A stretch of 64,000 nucleotides of DNA from Phanerochaete sordida (GCA_019973155.2 BPQB01000065.1:124001-188000); one strand, 5' to 3'. Shown: positions 32,287 through 45,257, counted from the stretch's first letter. Notes: generated by a model from the letters alone, not told the origin. Made by a program: numbers and translations.

Positions 32287-33736
32287 TTAGAGCTTGAGCT
32301 GCTTGGGCTTCTCCCAGGTGTAGTCGGGGTTGCCTGCGAATGTTGAGGTCAGCTACCTTATCTGAGGTGAACGCGACGGGTAGCTGCTTACCGAAGTGGC
32401 CGTACGCAGCAGTGCGCTTGTAGACGGGCTTCTGGAGGTCGAGCTGCTGGACTGTGGAAGAGGTCAGATACGTGGGCGCTTGGTTGCAGCATGACAACAC
32501 ACCGATGACACCGGGGCGGAGGTCCCAGTTGGCGCGGATGATCTCGACGAGCTCCTCGTCGGTCTTCTTACCAGTGCCGTAGGTGTCGACGAAGACGGAG
32601 AGGGGCTCAGCGACACCGATGGCGTAAGAGAGCTGGACGAGAGCGCGGCGGGCGAGGCCAGCGGCGACGAGCGACTTGGCGATCCAGCGAGCGGTGTACG
32701 CAGCAGAGCGGTCGACCTTGGAGAAGTCCTTTCCGGAGAAAGCACCTCCACCGTGGGCACCCCAGCCACCGTAGGTGTCGACGATGATCTTGCGGCCAGT
32801 GAGACCAGCGTCACCCTGAGGACCACCGATGACGAAGCGGCCGGAGGGTTGAATCTAGATGAGGCAACTATTAGGTCATTCTTCTCGAGGCTCAGTAAAC
32901 CATAAACGTACGTGGTAGATGGTGCGGTCGTCGAGGAGGCTCGCGGGGATGACCTTCTTGACAACCTTCTCGAGGATCTCGGAGCGGAGCTCCTCAGTGG
33001 TGATCTCCTCAGCGTGCTGGGTGGAGACGACGACGGTGTCGACGCGGAGAGGGATGGTGGCACCACCGTCCTTCTTGTACTCGATGGTGACCTGGGTCTT
33101 GGAGTCGGGGCGGAGCCAAGGGAGGACGCCAGTGCGGCGGGCGACAGCGAGAGCAGCGTTGAGCTTGTGTGCGAGGACGATGGTCAGAGGCATGTACTCC
33201 TCAGTCTCGTCGGTCGCGTAGCCGAACATGATACCCTGGTCACCAGCACCAAGGGCCTCGAGGGAACCGTGGTCAAGACCCTGAGCAATGTCCGGGGACT
33301 GCTGCTCAATGGCGACGAGGATGTTGCAGGTCTTGTAGTCGAAGCCCTTGGAGGAGTCGTCGTAGCCGATCTGCTTGATGGTCTCGCGGATGACCTTCTG
33401 GTAGTCGATCTGAGCCTTGGTGGTGATTTCACCGAAGACCATGATCATGCCGGTCTTGGAAGCGGTCTCGCAAGCGACCTTGGAGAACGGGTCCTGCTCC
33501 AGGCAAGCGTCGAGCTGTAGAGGAGTCAATGAGCTGTTCAACGACTCCCAGAAGTGCCAGCAAAACTCACGATAGCATCGGAGACCTGGTCGCAAATCTT
33601 GTCTGCGAGAGAATGAGCAAGTTTGTCGAACAATAGTGGTGCGCTGGCACATACCGGGGTGGCCCTCGCCGACAGACTCGGAGGTGAAGAGGAAGTGGCC
33701 GGGCTGGAGAGCGGCGTTGACAGAGGAACCGACCAT
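32287..33736 (-). CDS. S-adenosylmethionine synthetase
   Basis: Makes S-adenosylmethionine from methionine and ATP (cytosol). Starts [19 protein letters not shown]; then the family signature SESVGEGHP is split by an intron from [11 protein letters not shown]. The central domain has [15 protein letters not shown], the adenine/methionine-site hexapeptide region of MetK enzymes. Next come [28 protein letters not shown] and, after an intron, the P-loop-like [19 protein letters not shown]. The last small exons give [14 protein letters not shown] and a tail ending KPKQLKL. Introns are short; the total is about 395 aa, the usual length. Codon use is strongly biased to C/G-ending codons, as expected of a highly expressed gene. 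Confidence 0.95.
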
Positions 33737-34747
33737 AGTGACAGAGGAGGTGATGAGGGAGGAGAGAAAGGTGGAGGGTATCGTTCGAGTTCCACTGCGA
33801 GCTGCTCAAATTTATGACCCGGGGACCCCGATCACCGTCGTGCTATCACGCAATCTCGCACGCGCCATCTCCAGCGGCGGGTTCACCTGGCCTGTCTGAC
33901 TACAGCGTCCGTACGTACACGCTTGACCCTGTTCTCACACCCATTCAGTGCTCGTCACGTCCGCCCAGCAACGCTGAGTGTTCCTACAGCCTGTGTCGAA
34001 GCAAGATTATGCGCTTTGCCGCGGCGATTGCTCAACCGGGACCCCAGAACCCTTGAGCGCACAGCGTTTCATCCAGCGGGAGTCCGCGGGCTACTACCAT
34101 CCCCTACCATCCCTCACTAGCGTCACATCTGCATCTATGTCGTAGCCATCGAAGTGCCTCTCTTCCAGCGATAGAACGACGCGCATCTGCCATGGGGATA
34201 CTCGAAAACGTCAAGCAGCTTGCTGCAAACGTGCGCTGATCCGACCAGCGATATGGGGATTGCATAATTAGGCCGTCCAGCACGCCTCGTTCCAAAGCAT
34301 TGGGGCTCTCAAAGCCCGCCCGCAATAGACGACACCCTGCAGCGTGCATTCGTGGACACAGGGATCACCGTCGCCTCAGGGTGCACTCCGTCTTCGACGA
34401 GCCCGCCCGGCCGCCGGTTATCATGCTAAACGGGCAATGCGTGAGCAACTGTATCGTTTCAGTCCAGAGAGGCGACATCTTCCTGGCAGCTAAGGACCCC
34501 ACACTGGGGTATGCGCAGGCCAATGTTGAGTCCGATTCTCAGGCATCTTTATCAACGGTCCGTAGTTGCTCCACGTAGCAAGGGCGGGTAATACAGAATG
34601 TATGTACACTAAAAACTAGGGAAGGTGTTACTGTGAATGTACTGCTAAATCGTATCAGCCGTGAGTGAGGGTGTGAGAAATAATAAGGATACAAAGTATG
34701 CAAAGTCCGAGAGATTTGTCCATGAGAGAGTGCGATAAGCATCAACA
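33737..34747. other. Intergenic, no supported gene
   Basis: About 1 kb upstream of the SAM synthetase and downstream of the aminotransferase. The minus strand near 33809-33817 reads CATAAATT, a possible weak TATA element about 75 bp upstream of the SAM synthetase start. Nothing else is seen. Confidence 0.4.
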
Positions 34748-36427
34748 CTATTTTAACTCAGTAAAGAAGTCCCGCAGGACTTGGCCAAGAATGTGCAGCG
34801 CGGGCTGCATCTGCGCCTCCTCGCCAGCGAAGGTCGTGCGCAGGAAGTGGATTCGCTGTAATTCAGAGGAGCAGTCAGCGCCCTGAATCCATATCCCACG
34901 ACGCATTAGACTCACGTTCTGGATGGAGTCGTCGCCGCCGAGGAGCTTCGCCGCGCCGGGGGACGCAGGGGTTGCAAAGATGCTCGCGGGCATCACGACA
35001 ACGCCCGCGTCGAGACAGCGCTCGAAGAGCTCGTCCATGAGCTCGGGCACGTTGCTGCGCGGCGGGCAGCCCTCGGCGTCGCGGAGGTCCGTGCGGAAGC
35101 GCGGGTGGCGCTGGACGTGCACGTCAACCCACACGAACATGCCCGCGGGGGGCGCGTCCGCGCGCGCGAAGCCCGTGCTCGCGACCTCGCGCGCAAAGTG
35201 CGCGAGGAAGACGTCGCGCCGGCGCTGGTACTCCTTGCGCAGGCTGCGTGTCCAGCGGTCGAAGCCCGCGAGGCCCCACCCCGACGCGCTCAGCATCTCC
35301 GTGATGAAGATCTGGCCGAAGCCGTGCGGGTGCTGTGTCGAGGACTCATTCAGGTAGATGAGGTGCTGGTGGAACAGGTCGCTGCTTGTGACCCAGCCGA
35401 GGCGCATGCCGGGCATCATGACCTTGCTGAAGTTGTCCACTCGCAAAACACGGCCATCGAGGTCCATTGACAAGAATGATGGTGCCGGCTGACTCGACGC
35501 CTCGTCGTCGACGTATTGCAGGTAGTAGTAGGGATCTAAAACATCTTGAGCAAAACTATCAAAGCGACGACGACGGCGCAGCCCACCATCTTCGATGATC
35601 AGGATGTCGAACCGCTGGCATAGCTCGTAGATCTGCTTCCGGCGCTGAGGGCTCAGGGTGCAGCCCGTGGGATTTTGCCCAGAGCTGTCAAGTGGTCAGA
35701 CAGGGCGACTGGGAACTTCCGAGGGAATACTCACGGAACGGTGTACAGGACATGGGGCCGGCGGCCGTGAACAGACTCATCCCAGGCGGACATGACCCGC
35801 TCGAGGTCGGCGGGAATGAGGCCGCCCTGGTCGATGCGAACGGGGACCCAGCTGATGCCGTGCGCGAGCGGCGCGTTCGTCAGCGCGTTGAACGAGAACT
35901 CGTCCGCGAGGAAGTGGTCGCCGGGGCTGCCGAGGAGGCGGAAGAGCTTCGAGACGCCGTCCATGTTCCCGATGGTGAGAGTGCAGACGTGGTCGCGGGG
36001 CGCGTGGTAGTGCTTCGTGAGCTCGGTCACTGCGCGCTGGGCCTCGGGCAGCCCTGCACCGGTCCCGTACGCCATGGCAGCCCTGAAGGGTGTGCTGCCA
36101 GGCTCGTCACGTGAGGACGAAAACCATTGTGTCGGGGCGTCGGACCCGGCGTCTGTCCAGGTCGCGACGGGGTCGTCGAGGTCCGAGGAGGCCGATGCCA
36201 CCTCAAACTGTACCTTCTTCATGGGAAAAAGGGAGAAGTGCGGGTCGCCTGAAGATTTGAGTCAGAGACATATAAGGAATAGCGTTACCACACTCACCAG
36301 TACCCAGGCTAAGCATGCCGGGTTTACGATTGGCGACGCGCCACAACGCCTTCATGGCGTTGGGTCTTCTGCAGCGAGTCTCCTCGGAAAGGTGGTGCGA
36401 AAGATCGACGGCCTTGACAGGGTACAT
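34748..36427 (-). CDS. ARO8-type aromatic / 2-aminoadipate aminotransferase (fold type I PLP)
   Basis: Multi-exon minus-strand gene starting MYPVKAVDLSHHLSEET. N-terminal KPGMLSLGTG and then EPHFSLFP match fungal ARO8/aminoadipate aminotransferases. AYGTGAGLPEAQRAV is the class I/II substrate-side motif. HVLYTVP joins after an intron to SGQNPTGCTLSPQRRK, the conserved NPTG. PLP contacts and the Schiff-base lysine lie in RVDNFSKVMMPGMRLGWV. The C-terminal domain has DAPPAGMFVWVDV and GVVVMPASIFA and ends LRDFFTELK. The enzyme transfers amino groups from Tyr, Phe, Trp, kynurenine or 2-aminoadipate to 2-oxoglutarate; the exact substrate is not readable. A TATA box lies about 135 bp upstream. Confidence 0.9.
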
Positions 36428-36559
36428 GATGTAAAATAGTCTAAAGGGCTATAGAATAACCGAGACGAAAGAGAAGGGGGAAGGGAAGCAGAAAACAGAG
36501 GACAAGAAACAGGAAACAGGGAGTGACTGGTGCTGTGTCTCTCCTCCGGCGAGAGGTGC

Positions 36560-36567
36560 CTATATAG
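36560..36567 (-). promoter_or_regulatory. TATA box of the aminotransferase gene
   Basis: The minus strand reads GGCTATATAGGC, 133 bp upstream of the start codon. The interval would be the 5' leader. Confidence 0.5.
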
Positions 36568-36579
36568 CCTCTAGCAGCG

Positions 36580-39531
36580 CCGTCAGATTGGACGCTGACA
36601 CTGGAGATTGGGGAGGTGGCGGCCGCGGAATGATTGAACCAGGGGCTGGGCAGATCCGAGCGGCTGCGTTGGGATGGAAAGGCTTGTCTGCTCGCATTCT
36701 AGCCGCCTTTCCATATGGTCGTGACAGCGGTTTGGGGGAGGGCTGTACTGCCGAGGGAATGAGCGTTGGACAGCGGAACGCTCATCAGCCGGGCTGTGCG
36801 GCTCAAGCGGTAACGCCGACGCACGCTGAGGGAGAGAAGTGAGGGGACGTACCACCGATGAAGACATGTGTATCGGAGGTCCCTGAATGCGGTATCTCAT
36901 TCGTGGGGGATGCGCCGGTACTTTGAGTATAGACGTGGACTGACGTGCCGATCCCGGTCGAGCAAGGCACGATCCTGCACGATCAACAACCTCCGCGAAG
37001 ACGCGGAGAGAGCCCCCTAAGCGCACATTCGCGGGTCCGATGGTCTTCAGCTGGCGTATGCTGGTTGTAAAATGGTTCTGGGGTGGAGAGAAAAAAGCTG
37101 AGAGTCACGGTCGTGCTGAGGCTCCGTCAGCTTGCTCTGCCACGATGACTGTTGAAACACGGAAGCTGCATTTAAGCTACCGAGAAGACATCCCAAGTTC
37201 AACAGTAAGTTTCGCAAATAAACGAAGCACGCCTGTGAGGAGCGTCATTGTGTTCTTCCATTGCAAAGCTAAAGCCATTGTGGCGGAATTCTTCGAGCAA
37301 GCGTCTTGGATGAGATTGCCGTCACCACTTACATTAGAATAGATGGGTTCCGGTTACAGAGAGCAGGTTTCATCAAATGAGAATGCTGAATGTATAGCTG
37401 AACACGAGCTGGGGGAAAGGAGACCTGTGGGGCCAGCCAGGAATGTCAGAGTTGGGAGCAAACCACGGCGGCGCGAGGTCAGTTTTCGCCTGCCTTACGT
37501 AAGCTGATCCCGGCTCATGAGATAAGCTGGGATGCTTACTCTACGGTAAGTTGCCTTACTTCATTGTTACTTATCACTTCAACAATCAGCCACTAGCAAA
37601 GCTTACTGTGCGACTTTGCTGGGAACCTCCCCCGGCTCTGCGCCTGGCAGGTCATTTCTCCCCGACGCCCGTCAAAGTGCGTACGCTGCCCCTCCTTGAA
37701 GCTGTAAAGCTTATGATCCTGTCGCAAAGCGTCTTGGGGGAGCGTCAGGCACTACATTTGTCGCTGAATGCAGTGTGGCGGTTGTTTCGAACTCTGCAGA
37801 GGACTTGCGTCTAAAGCTGATTGAGCGGCCTGCGGAGCGCGCCTCGTTTTTCGGCGTCGTTCGTCCTGCTGTGATGCACGAACTGCACAGCACAGATGGC
37901 CATGTCGTAAGACTCGTTCCATCTGCGCTCACAACATGCACATGCTGAAGTCATTGTACGCCGCGTTCATGCAGCCCTGTAACTGCCCCATCCTCCAATG
38001 TGGGATTCTACTTCATCTGCGGGACACTATAGGACATGGCGACGTGAGCTGTCGTTGGCTAGGCCAATATTGTGCTGCGGTCCCCCAACGAATCAGCCGT
38101 GAGGCTATACGGGCGTTCATTTCGACATGACCAGACAGAACTCTCGAGCTCGTGTTTGGCCTGGTACGTGTCAGGAGCTATGTCCATGTCCGTAATCTTT
38201 ATGATCTTCGTCGTCATCCCCAGTGGATCTTACAGGCCGAACTGCACCCATGCTCGCTAAGGTGGTCGCCGAGGAGTTGCCTTGTTGCTGGCTGCGTCTT
38301 GCCCCGCGGACAAAGCGAAGCGGGGCGACGCGGAATTTGACTTGGACAGCACGTTCCTCCGTAATCGCCGCCAGAAGGCTCCCGTTGCCACATGTCGTAA
38401 CAACGCTCGAGACATGTGGCAATCTCGGCTTCTCATTCGGTCTCGTCGTGGCCAAGATTTCGGGAGGTTCCATCGCTCCGTCAGATCAGCGGGCAGAGAT
38501 CACGGAGGCAAGATTCATCTCATCCGCCCTGATGAGCGTGGAAACCCTCCGCAGTAAGCCCTTGAATAATTGAGCCCTTGCCGCCCCTCATCTCAAGTAC
38601 AACAGACCCTAACAGAGCGCGTGCTCGGGAAGTGCCTTACGGGGATAGCTGCTCTCACTGGTATTTCTAGCTGGAATTCAGTTCCGAATTCTACAGTTGT
38701 GGCTTCCCGTGCAACCCGCCAGGAACATCCCGAAAGTCTTCGCGCAAGGCCTGCAAGAGCTTGTTGACGTCCCGAATCAACTTCTCCGTGTCTCATCGTC
38801 CGCAGCCTAGTTGCCGCCACCGACTCGTGTATGATGACATACCGTACCGCGGGGCGTGGCATACCTGTTTATGAGCTTCTTTGCGTTTCACATTGCCGCT
38901 CCAGAGGACCTTCCTGTTCATATTGTTTCTCAGGCAGCGTCAATGCGCCCTTCCTTGGAATCTCGTGTCGCCTCGACGGGCCCCCGAGCTTCCTAATGCG
39001 CTTTTATAACCAATACAAGGCTGCACGAGACCATCGGTGCGACATCGTCGCCAAGGTGAATGGGATCGTACCTGGCACGAAGCCGAAGGACTCGGCACCC
39101 AGGTCCGTGTGATCCCTGCAGATCCTCTGTCTCGGGACAACCCCGACTTAGTTGAACGGGTTCGGACTGTTGTAAGTCCGTCGAAAGCTTTTCTGGCGTT
39201 TTCCGAATACGCTAACACTGCCATTACCCAGCGACGGTGTATCTGCCGAAAAATCTGCGCGTAATGGCGTGGGAGGATCAAGTGCAGACGCCAAGGCGAG
39301 TTCCGTCAGGCATCCAAATGCCCCTCCGTGACCTGCACCGCGCAGTCTCCAATCGCCGTGCAGCCCTACACTCCAACACACGCGTTTTTGATAGCGCTTT
39401 CGCCTCTCACGGAAAGTTGCGACCGACAGGCCGTTTGTCGGCACGCTATGGCGAACTCTACTGTAAATTTTCTTTAAGAACGGGACGACGCGACGCTAGC
39501 CCTCAGCGACAAACACCGCATCACGACCTCC
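36580..39531. other. 3-kb gene-poor region
   Basis: No reading frame is convincing. A plus-strand frame at 38223-38573 has a somewhat protein-like end (GFSFGLVVAKISGGS, then ISSALMSVETLRS), and 38990-39200 reads partly coding-like, but no gene can be joined. These may be relics. A TAAGTA-motif cluster is at 37490-37580. Confidence 0.4.
37490..37580. repeat. Second cluster of TTACTTA/GTAAG motifs
   Basis: Contains TTACGTAAGCTGATC, GCTTACTC, GGTAAGTTGCC, TTACTTC and GTTACTTATC in 80 bp. It resembles the cluster at 28655-28790. Possibly the end of a decayed DNA transposon; no partner end was found. Confidence 0.3.
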
Positions 39532-40506
39532 ATGAACGCCAACGCAGCAGGCCAAGCCCTCCGCAGCGTCGCTGTTTACGCGTCCGCTGACATGGGCCAC
39601 GCAGGGCAGTCGCTCCGCGACGCGCTCCTCAGGCTCAGCGTCGGCCGATGCGAGTTCTTCAGCGGCGCGTGGGCGGTGCACGCCGACGCGTCCCATCCGA
39701 GCATCACACCCCTCCTCGACACGCTCTCGGCCATCCCCGACGAACGCCGCTGCGTCGAGCACGTATTCATCGAGCAGACCTTCGGCCCTGCGCACGACGC
39801 CAACCCCCAAGAGCGTGAGCGGCTCATCGCGCTCGAGAAGACTTCCATCGTAGAGATGCACCTGCTCCTGGAACTACTCGCGCCCACGCTGCAGACACTC
39901 GCTATCGTCCGCTCGTCCATCGACCCGGCGGACTCCTCGCTTCGCGGCGGACTCATTCTCAAGGGCCTTCACTTCCCTGCGCTGCGCGAACTGGCCATCG
40001 CCGGACCGCCCGAGACCACCGTCGCCTTCGACCTGCCGCTCTCGCCGAAGCTCGCGCCGTCCCTTCGCCGCCTACAGGTCCCAAGCGACATGCTCCTCAT
40101 CCACCAGGCGGCCATGGCTCCCTATACCGTCCCCCACCTCGCCCACCTCGTCGTCTCCCCGCTGCGCCCGCGCTGCACGCCGGGACAGCTCGAGGCCCTG
40201 CGCAAGTACGGCAGTGTCATGGGCGTGTTCGTCGCGGACGGCAAGGCGGCCGCTCTCCCCTCGCGTGCTCCTGCGCAGGCGGAGCCGTGCGTAGAGATCG
40301 CTGTCTTTTCTTCCCTGGACTCAGCGCGCGCCGCTGAGGTTGGGCGGATCCATTGGGAGGTGCTGGGGTGGATGAAACCTGCGGTCCTGCGCGACTGCCT
40401 GAAGTTCAAGGACGTGCAAGGCGAGGTGGAGCCTACGTACGAGGAGGCGTTGGGTCTCATGAAAGGTGGTTGGCTGGAGCGTCGCGGAAAGAGCATGTTG
40501 GGGTAG
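39532..40506 (+). CDS. Hypothetical LRR-like protein, 324 aa, intronless
   Basis: Single open frame, unusual here because neighbours have many introns. The protein alternates hydrophobic stretches in a leucine-rich pattern without a canonical LRR consensus: LLLELLAPTLQTLAIVRS, LHFPALRELAIAGPPE, LAPSLRRLQVPSDMLL, VPHLAHLVVSPLRP. This architecture recalls the C-terminal part of basidiomycete F-box/LRR proteins, but no F-box is visible at its N-terminus (MNANAAGQALRSVAVYAS). A decayed paralogue at 42801-43757 starts with a more F-box-like MEAALPLRILSDIVLAAS, so this gene may have lost that part. Function unknown. Confidence 0.6.
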   Translation: MNANAAGQALRSVAVYASADMGHAGQSLRDALLRLSVGRCEFFSGAWAVHADASHPSITPLLDTLSAIPDERRCVEHVFIEQTFGPAHDANPQERERLIALEKTSIVEMHLLLELLAPTLQTLAIVRSSIDPADSSLRGGLILKGLHFPALRELAIAGPPETTVAFDLPLSPKLAPSLRRLQVPSDMLLIHQAAMAPYTVPHLAHLVVSPLRPRCTPGQLEALRKYGSVMGVFVADGKAAALPSRAPAQAEPCVEIAVFSSLDSARAAEVGRIHWEVLGWMKPAVLRDCLKFKDVQGEVEPTYEEALGLMKGGWLERRGKSMLG

Positions 40507-42800
40507 TGAGCTGTAGGGCGTGGTTGTCGACGGTGAGTGCTACCTATGGCCGTTGTTCGCGTTTCATCTTTAACATTTCGTCCAGCTCCCAGATACATTC
40601 GCGAATTCCATCCAAAATATTTTTCATCTCCTTGGTTCGTGGTTGTCCCTTCGCTGCGCTGGCCTTTGACAGGTCGGGCGCGCCACCTTTTCATATTCAC
40701 ACTTTCGCTGTGCGATTTATGTTTCAAGGCTCGAAAAGTACGACAGTAATGTGACCGCAGTAGTGTATCATAGCTGGATAAGCTTGTACCTTTGAACTGG
40801 GAGTGCTGTGCACGTCTCATGCAGGAATAATTAATTGTAGTTTCACCTCTTTCATTCGTTACATTCCGGATTGTTATATCTCGGAGGCAGTAAACACATC
40901 TGTGCTGCTTATGTGAGACAGTATGCGCGCGTACAAGCTCCGTCAGGATCATGATCACTTCCAGTATCCTCTCATGGTCAGATCACCAACAAGCTCTGCT
41001 GGACCGTGACAGCCGAACGCGACTCCAGGGTCCAGTGAAACGTCGTAGGCCTTGTGTGGTCCAGTCCGCCCCTTTGTTGAGCGGACAGACGGCTGTGAGC
41101 CAATTTCCTTTCTTGTTGTTTTCTTGCCTTCGACGGGCAAGATCCAAGGCTGCTTACTTGGTGCATCACAGCTGCTCCCGCGGCCATTCACGTGTCATTC
41201 ACGTAGTCTTTCCTCCCTGACCGCGCAGGAGGCCGGGCGAGGAAAGTCGAGCGCGCTCCATCTCTGTCCCTGCCTTCCTCTGACGCGGCTAGGCGCACTT
41301 GAATCGCATTGACACCGCGTCCGAAGAGGAGCTGGCAGTCAACACCCACGCGAGGCCTCCCCTCGGCGGTCTCGGAGGATGCCCAGGCCAAGCTCACGAG
41401 CCCATGTTCCGTCATACGCGGATCCATTACAAGGCGATTTGGCTTTCCGCATAGCCGTCGCTCCGCGATCACAGCTTGCAAGTGACAGCACCGATACAGC
41501 TATTACGTCCACCGCCTATCAGAAATGAAGCATTTCAGCACGTTCCACCGTCCCTTTTTCTGCGCTGTCTGCCCCTTTAGCCACAGACCAGGCACCCCGG
41601 CCTCATGGCGACGGATATGCAAGGGCCGTTGTTGGCGGTTCCCGTACACGTCACGTATCCGCTGCCCATTTTTTCCAAAACTTACTAGGCGTAATGTCAG
41701 GATATTGAGTTCCGTGGGTAAATGTGATGTCAAGATGTTCGCCTCTGCCTCAGGCCCCCAGCGGCAGGCTCCGCGGCAAGGTGCATGCACGTGCGGTCTC
41801 GCTTCGCTGCTGGCCAGCGCCGTGGGGCCAGAAAACTCAATGTCGCCGAAGTGTAAGCCTGCGCATCATGCTGACCCTGACGACGTAGGATACCCGAACA
41901 GTACCGTGGAATCTTCCTCGCTAGCCACCCAATCCTCGGGTGCGCCGCTGTCAACTGCACCGACAGCAGGCGCCGTGGCGCGGATAACGCCTACATGCGG
42001 TCGCCGTCTCCACAGCACTCACCGCCGAAAGTAGCCCGAGACCATTAATCCTGCCGATCTCCTCATTCTGCACATGATCGTTTTCGGTACTGCAGCAGAT
42101 GCTCGCCGAAGCCTGTCCGACCTCTCAGGCCTTAAGGTTCGACAGATCTCACGGGCTGAGGCGGGCCAGATCAAGAGCGTAAGGTATGGAAGATCCCGCA
42201 CACGCCTTCTTCACGTTCCACGGAAATCAGAGGCGCAGAAGACTTCTCTACCACAGGAAATGGCTCACGGTAAATACCAGTTCTTACGCCGTGGGATGCG
42301 GCGGTGTGCTTATATGGGCCATCTCGCCCTCTACGCGGATCGTTGGACCAAGGAAGTGGTACAACAAGTGGACGGGCGACGGTTTGCATCCCCTTGCATT
42401 CTAGGGCGGCCTCCAAGCTACTCTCCAGAGCCGTTACGTAGCGACAGAAATTTACCCATGACCGGTAAGCACTGTTCCTGGGGCTCTTCACAAATCATTG
42501 AAGCTGATTGGTCTCCCGGGATATTCAACCTGGAGGCGCTTGCAGCCATCTGGCGCGGGTGGTAGGACACGAGCCGTCTATTAGCAGTGTGTGTATACTC
42601 CATCTATGTCACGACGTCGATTGGTACGTACATGGACCGATCCGCGGCCCAAGGAACACGACGCTGTATTGATGCCATGTTGAAATGACGGCGTTATGAA
42701 CGACACGCAAGCCGCGGGAACTTACTTTACAGTTTGTCGCTGAGGGTGGAACCATGTCTGGCTGCTCTAGCTGCCCCGCGTCGCTCTGCCCGCTCCCCTC
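40507..42800. other. Gap, no supported gene
   Basis: About 2.3 kb. Plus-strand frames at 41525-42034 and 42074-42565 are open; parts look weakly protein-like (DPAHAFFTFHGNQRRRR at 42190-42240), but no family, start context or intron structure supports them. Confidence 0.4.
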
Positions 42801-43757
42801 ATGGAGGCTGCGCTCCCCCTCCGAATACTCAGCGACATCGTCCTCGCGGCCTCCGCCGACGCTGGACACGGCGGACAGCTTCAACGCGATTTTGGACTTA
42901 TCTGCGCGTCAGCGGCTGCGATTTTCTACACATCAACCGCAGCAATTCTACCATCGCCCCGCTCCTCGACAAACTCGCCACCAACCCAGATATCGACCGA
43001 CTCGGACGTGTCCAGCATCTTCTCGTCGAGCGGTCGTTTGGCGCCGTACCAGCAGGAGAGTGCGAGGCTGGAGGGGCTGGAGGAAGAGGCTTTGGACGAG
43101 GTGCGAAGGCTATTGGAGCTGCTGTTCCCGAGACTCCTGATGTTGACGATCGTACGGATGTTCACCGATCTGATAAACGCTTCCCTACGCAGGGAGATAA
43201 TGCTCGAGGGGATCCGCTTGGCTGTCCTCCGGGAGCTCTCCGTCTACGGCCTCGGAACGACGGCGACGGCGTTCGAGCCTCTCCAGGCGGATCTCCTGCC
43301 GTCCCTGCGCCGCCTGCACATCCCCTCGGACATCCTCTGCAACTCGCACAGCGCGCCGCTGCGCCTTGCCCTCCCTCATCTCGCGCACATCGTCGTCTCG
43401 TCGTTGCGTCGGGGCTACACGATCCTGCAGCTGATCGCGCTGCACCGCTGCGGGCGGCATATCGGTGTGTTTGTGAGGGACCGTAGGCTTGTGCCGGCGC
43501 GCCGCGCGCCGACGCCACCGCCAGCGGGCAGCGTCGGGATCGCAATGTGTGGGCCGCTCGACGTCGCGCATGTCGCCGACACCGAAACGTTGCACTAAGA
43601 CGTGCTCGTGTGGAAGAGGCTGAAGGTCCGCGACTCGGGCATCGAGCCCAAGATCCTCTAACAGGACGCGGAGGCGAGCTACGAGGAGCTCGCGGCGGCG
43701 GTCAAGACCGAGTGGCTCGTGAAGCAGCGGCAGCGGTCGCTTGGGTCGTTTATGTTT
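42801..43757 (+). pseudogene. Frameshifted copy of the LRR-like gene at 39532
   Basis: Homologous along its whole length to the 39532 gene (SADAGHGGQLQRDF against SADMGHAGQSLRDA; LPSLRRLHIPSDIL against APSLRRLQVPSDML; LPHLAHIVVSSLR against VPHLAHLVVSPLR). It has a frameshift near 42890-42905 and a compensating one near 43045; between them the homologous peptide (RVSGCDFLHIN, TIAPLLDKLAT) is in another frame. Stop codons occur at 43596-43598 and 43659-43661, with homology continuing beyond to about 43757 (ASYEELAAAVKTEWL). Clearly broken. Confidence 0.7.
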
Positions 43758-45257
43758 CCTCGCAGACACCACCAAAAAAACCACCTCCGAAAATGGCAAC
43801 ATTCGACATAGCACAGCTTAAATTCTCATCTAGATCACGGTTCAGTGTCAGATGTACATGCATGAAGTCTGAAAGATTACTGCATACAAATATTGACGCA
43901 AGGCACAACGCGGTCGCTGTCAGGGAAGTTAACAAGTTGCTGCTCTGCGCGCCCAGCTCGTTTCCATTACGTAATCGGGCGTTCTTCTGCTCGCGCCTGC
44001 CCGTGGACGTTGACTTCGTCCATCATGTCTCTTTCCTGCCTCGCTCTTATATCTAACGTACAGAGTCCCGACAATCGCTCGTGGAACTGGTACTACTTAT
44101 GAGATGCCTATAAAGCTCAAATATCCCGAAAGACGCGCTCTGCTGTTGAAGTCGGCGCCGTCGGCGGTGTCGCCGGCGCGTGGAGGTAACTGTACGATGT
44201 GCATGCACGACTCGGACACGCTCACGACGTATCACTTTTCAGGTATAGTTCTGCGCAACCCTGATGAACAGTTCGCTGAGCAAAGCAACCTGCGGGTTCT
44301 CCTGCGAGCAAGGAGGTGTGGCGACCGCGCGCTGTGGGTTGTGGGCTGCGCGTGGTGGACGCGTGGCTCAATTTCTCCTGCAAAGTGCAGGACAAAAATG
44401 TGGCATGTGATTTGGAGCTCGCTGACGCTGACGTCATGACTTGGTCTCCGTCGTAACTTCTCCAGCAAAGTTGACGGAGCCCCAAGCTTGGCTGGGTGCA
44501 CGCTCTCCTGCGGCCTCCATCTGTGCGTCTCATCTCGCTGCCTTTGTCATATTGCTCCCAGTATTCTCTTCGACATCCATTGCGGTCGACCCTGTTCGCC
44601 GCGAGGGAGCCGACTTGTGCAGCAATGTCTACGCCACCTGCGTTTGTCTCACCAATGTCAATAGCGTCAACGTGTACGTAGTCTGGTACCAATCTATCAT
44701 CTTTCTACGAATACGCACCGGGCCCTTATGCAGCGAAGGCATCCTCGAAGCTCGAAGCGTGAACTGCGAATGCATGACGGGCGAGCGCTGCTTGTGCTTG
44801 GGTGGATAGTACTAGACGAGCTCGACAGGTCCCGCGAACAAGCCACGGACCTTGGATGTCGGCCGCCTTGTTGACGCCACCTATATATCCCGCCTTTCTT
44901 GACTCTTGAACTGTACGAAGACGATTGCATCGGATGCCATGTGCCGTCGTCCGAGGTTCAAAAGATAATTGCTTACGGCAGTCCGCGCACACTTCAGCTC
45001 ATTTGAAGTTGCTCCTGCCAGCATTCCTTCCACCATCCTCTTGCACGCAAACTCCGGTCCCTGTGGAAAAGTGGTGGTGCTCCTGGTCTTGATTTGCATG
45101 TAGTATTTTTGGACTGCCGTGCCGTGTGCGATGGTGTCTTCACGAGTTCGGATTTGCGGACGAGGACGGCGAGGGCGAGCGGTGGGCTGGGCCGGGCGCC
45201 CCGCGGCCGACGCGCCCATGACGTCGGCGCGTGCATGCCGCCACACGGCGCGGGCGA
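43758..45257. other. Gap, no supported gene
   Basis: TATA-like boxes occur at 44108-44114 (plus) and near 44882 (CTATATAT), but no credible coding frame follows either. A minus frame at 44222-44692 is open, with a partly protein-like start (VPDYVHVDAIDIGETNAGG); unsupported. Confidence 0.35.

Noticed and set aside
32912..33520. Plus-strand 202-codon open frame
   Set aside because: Antisense shadow of the SAM synthetase, caused by its biased codon use.
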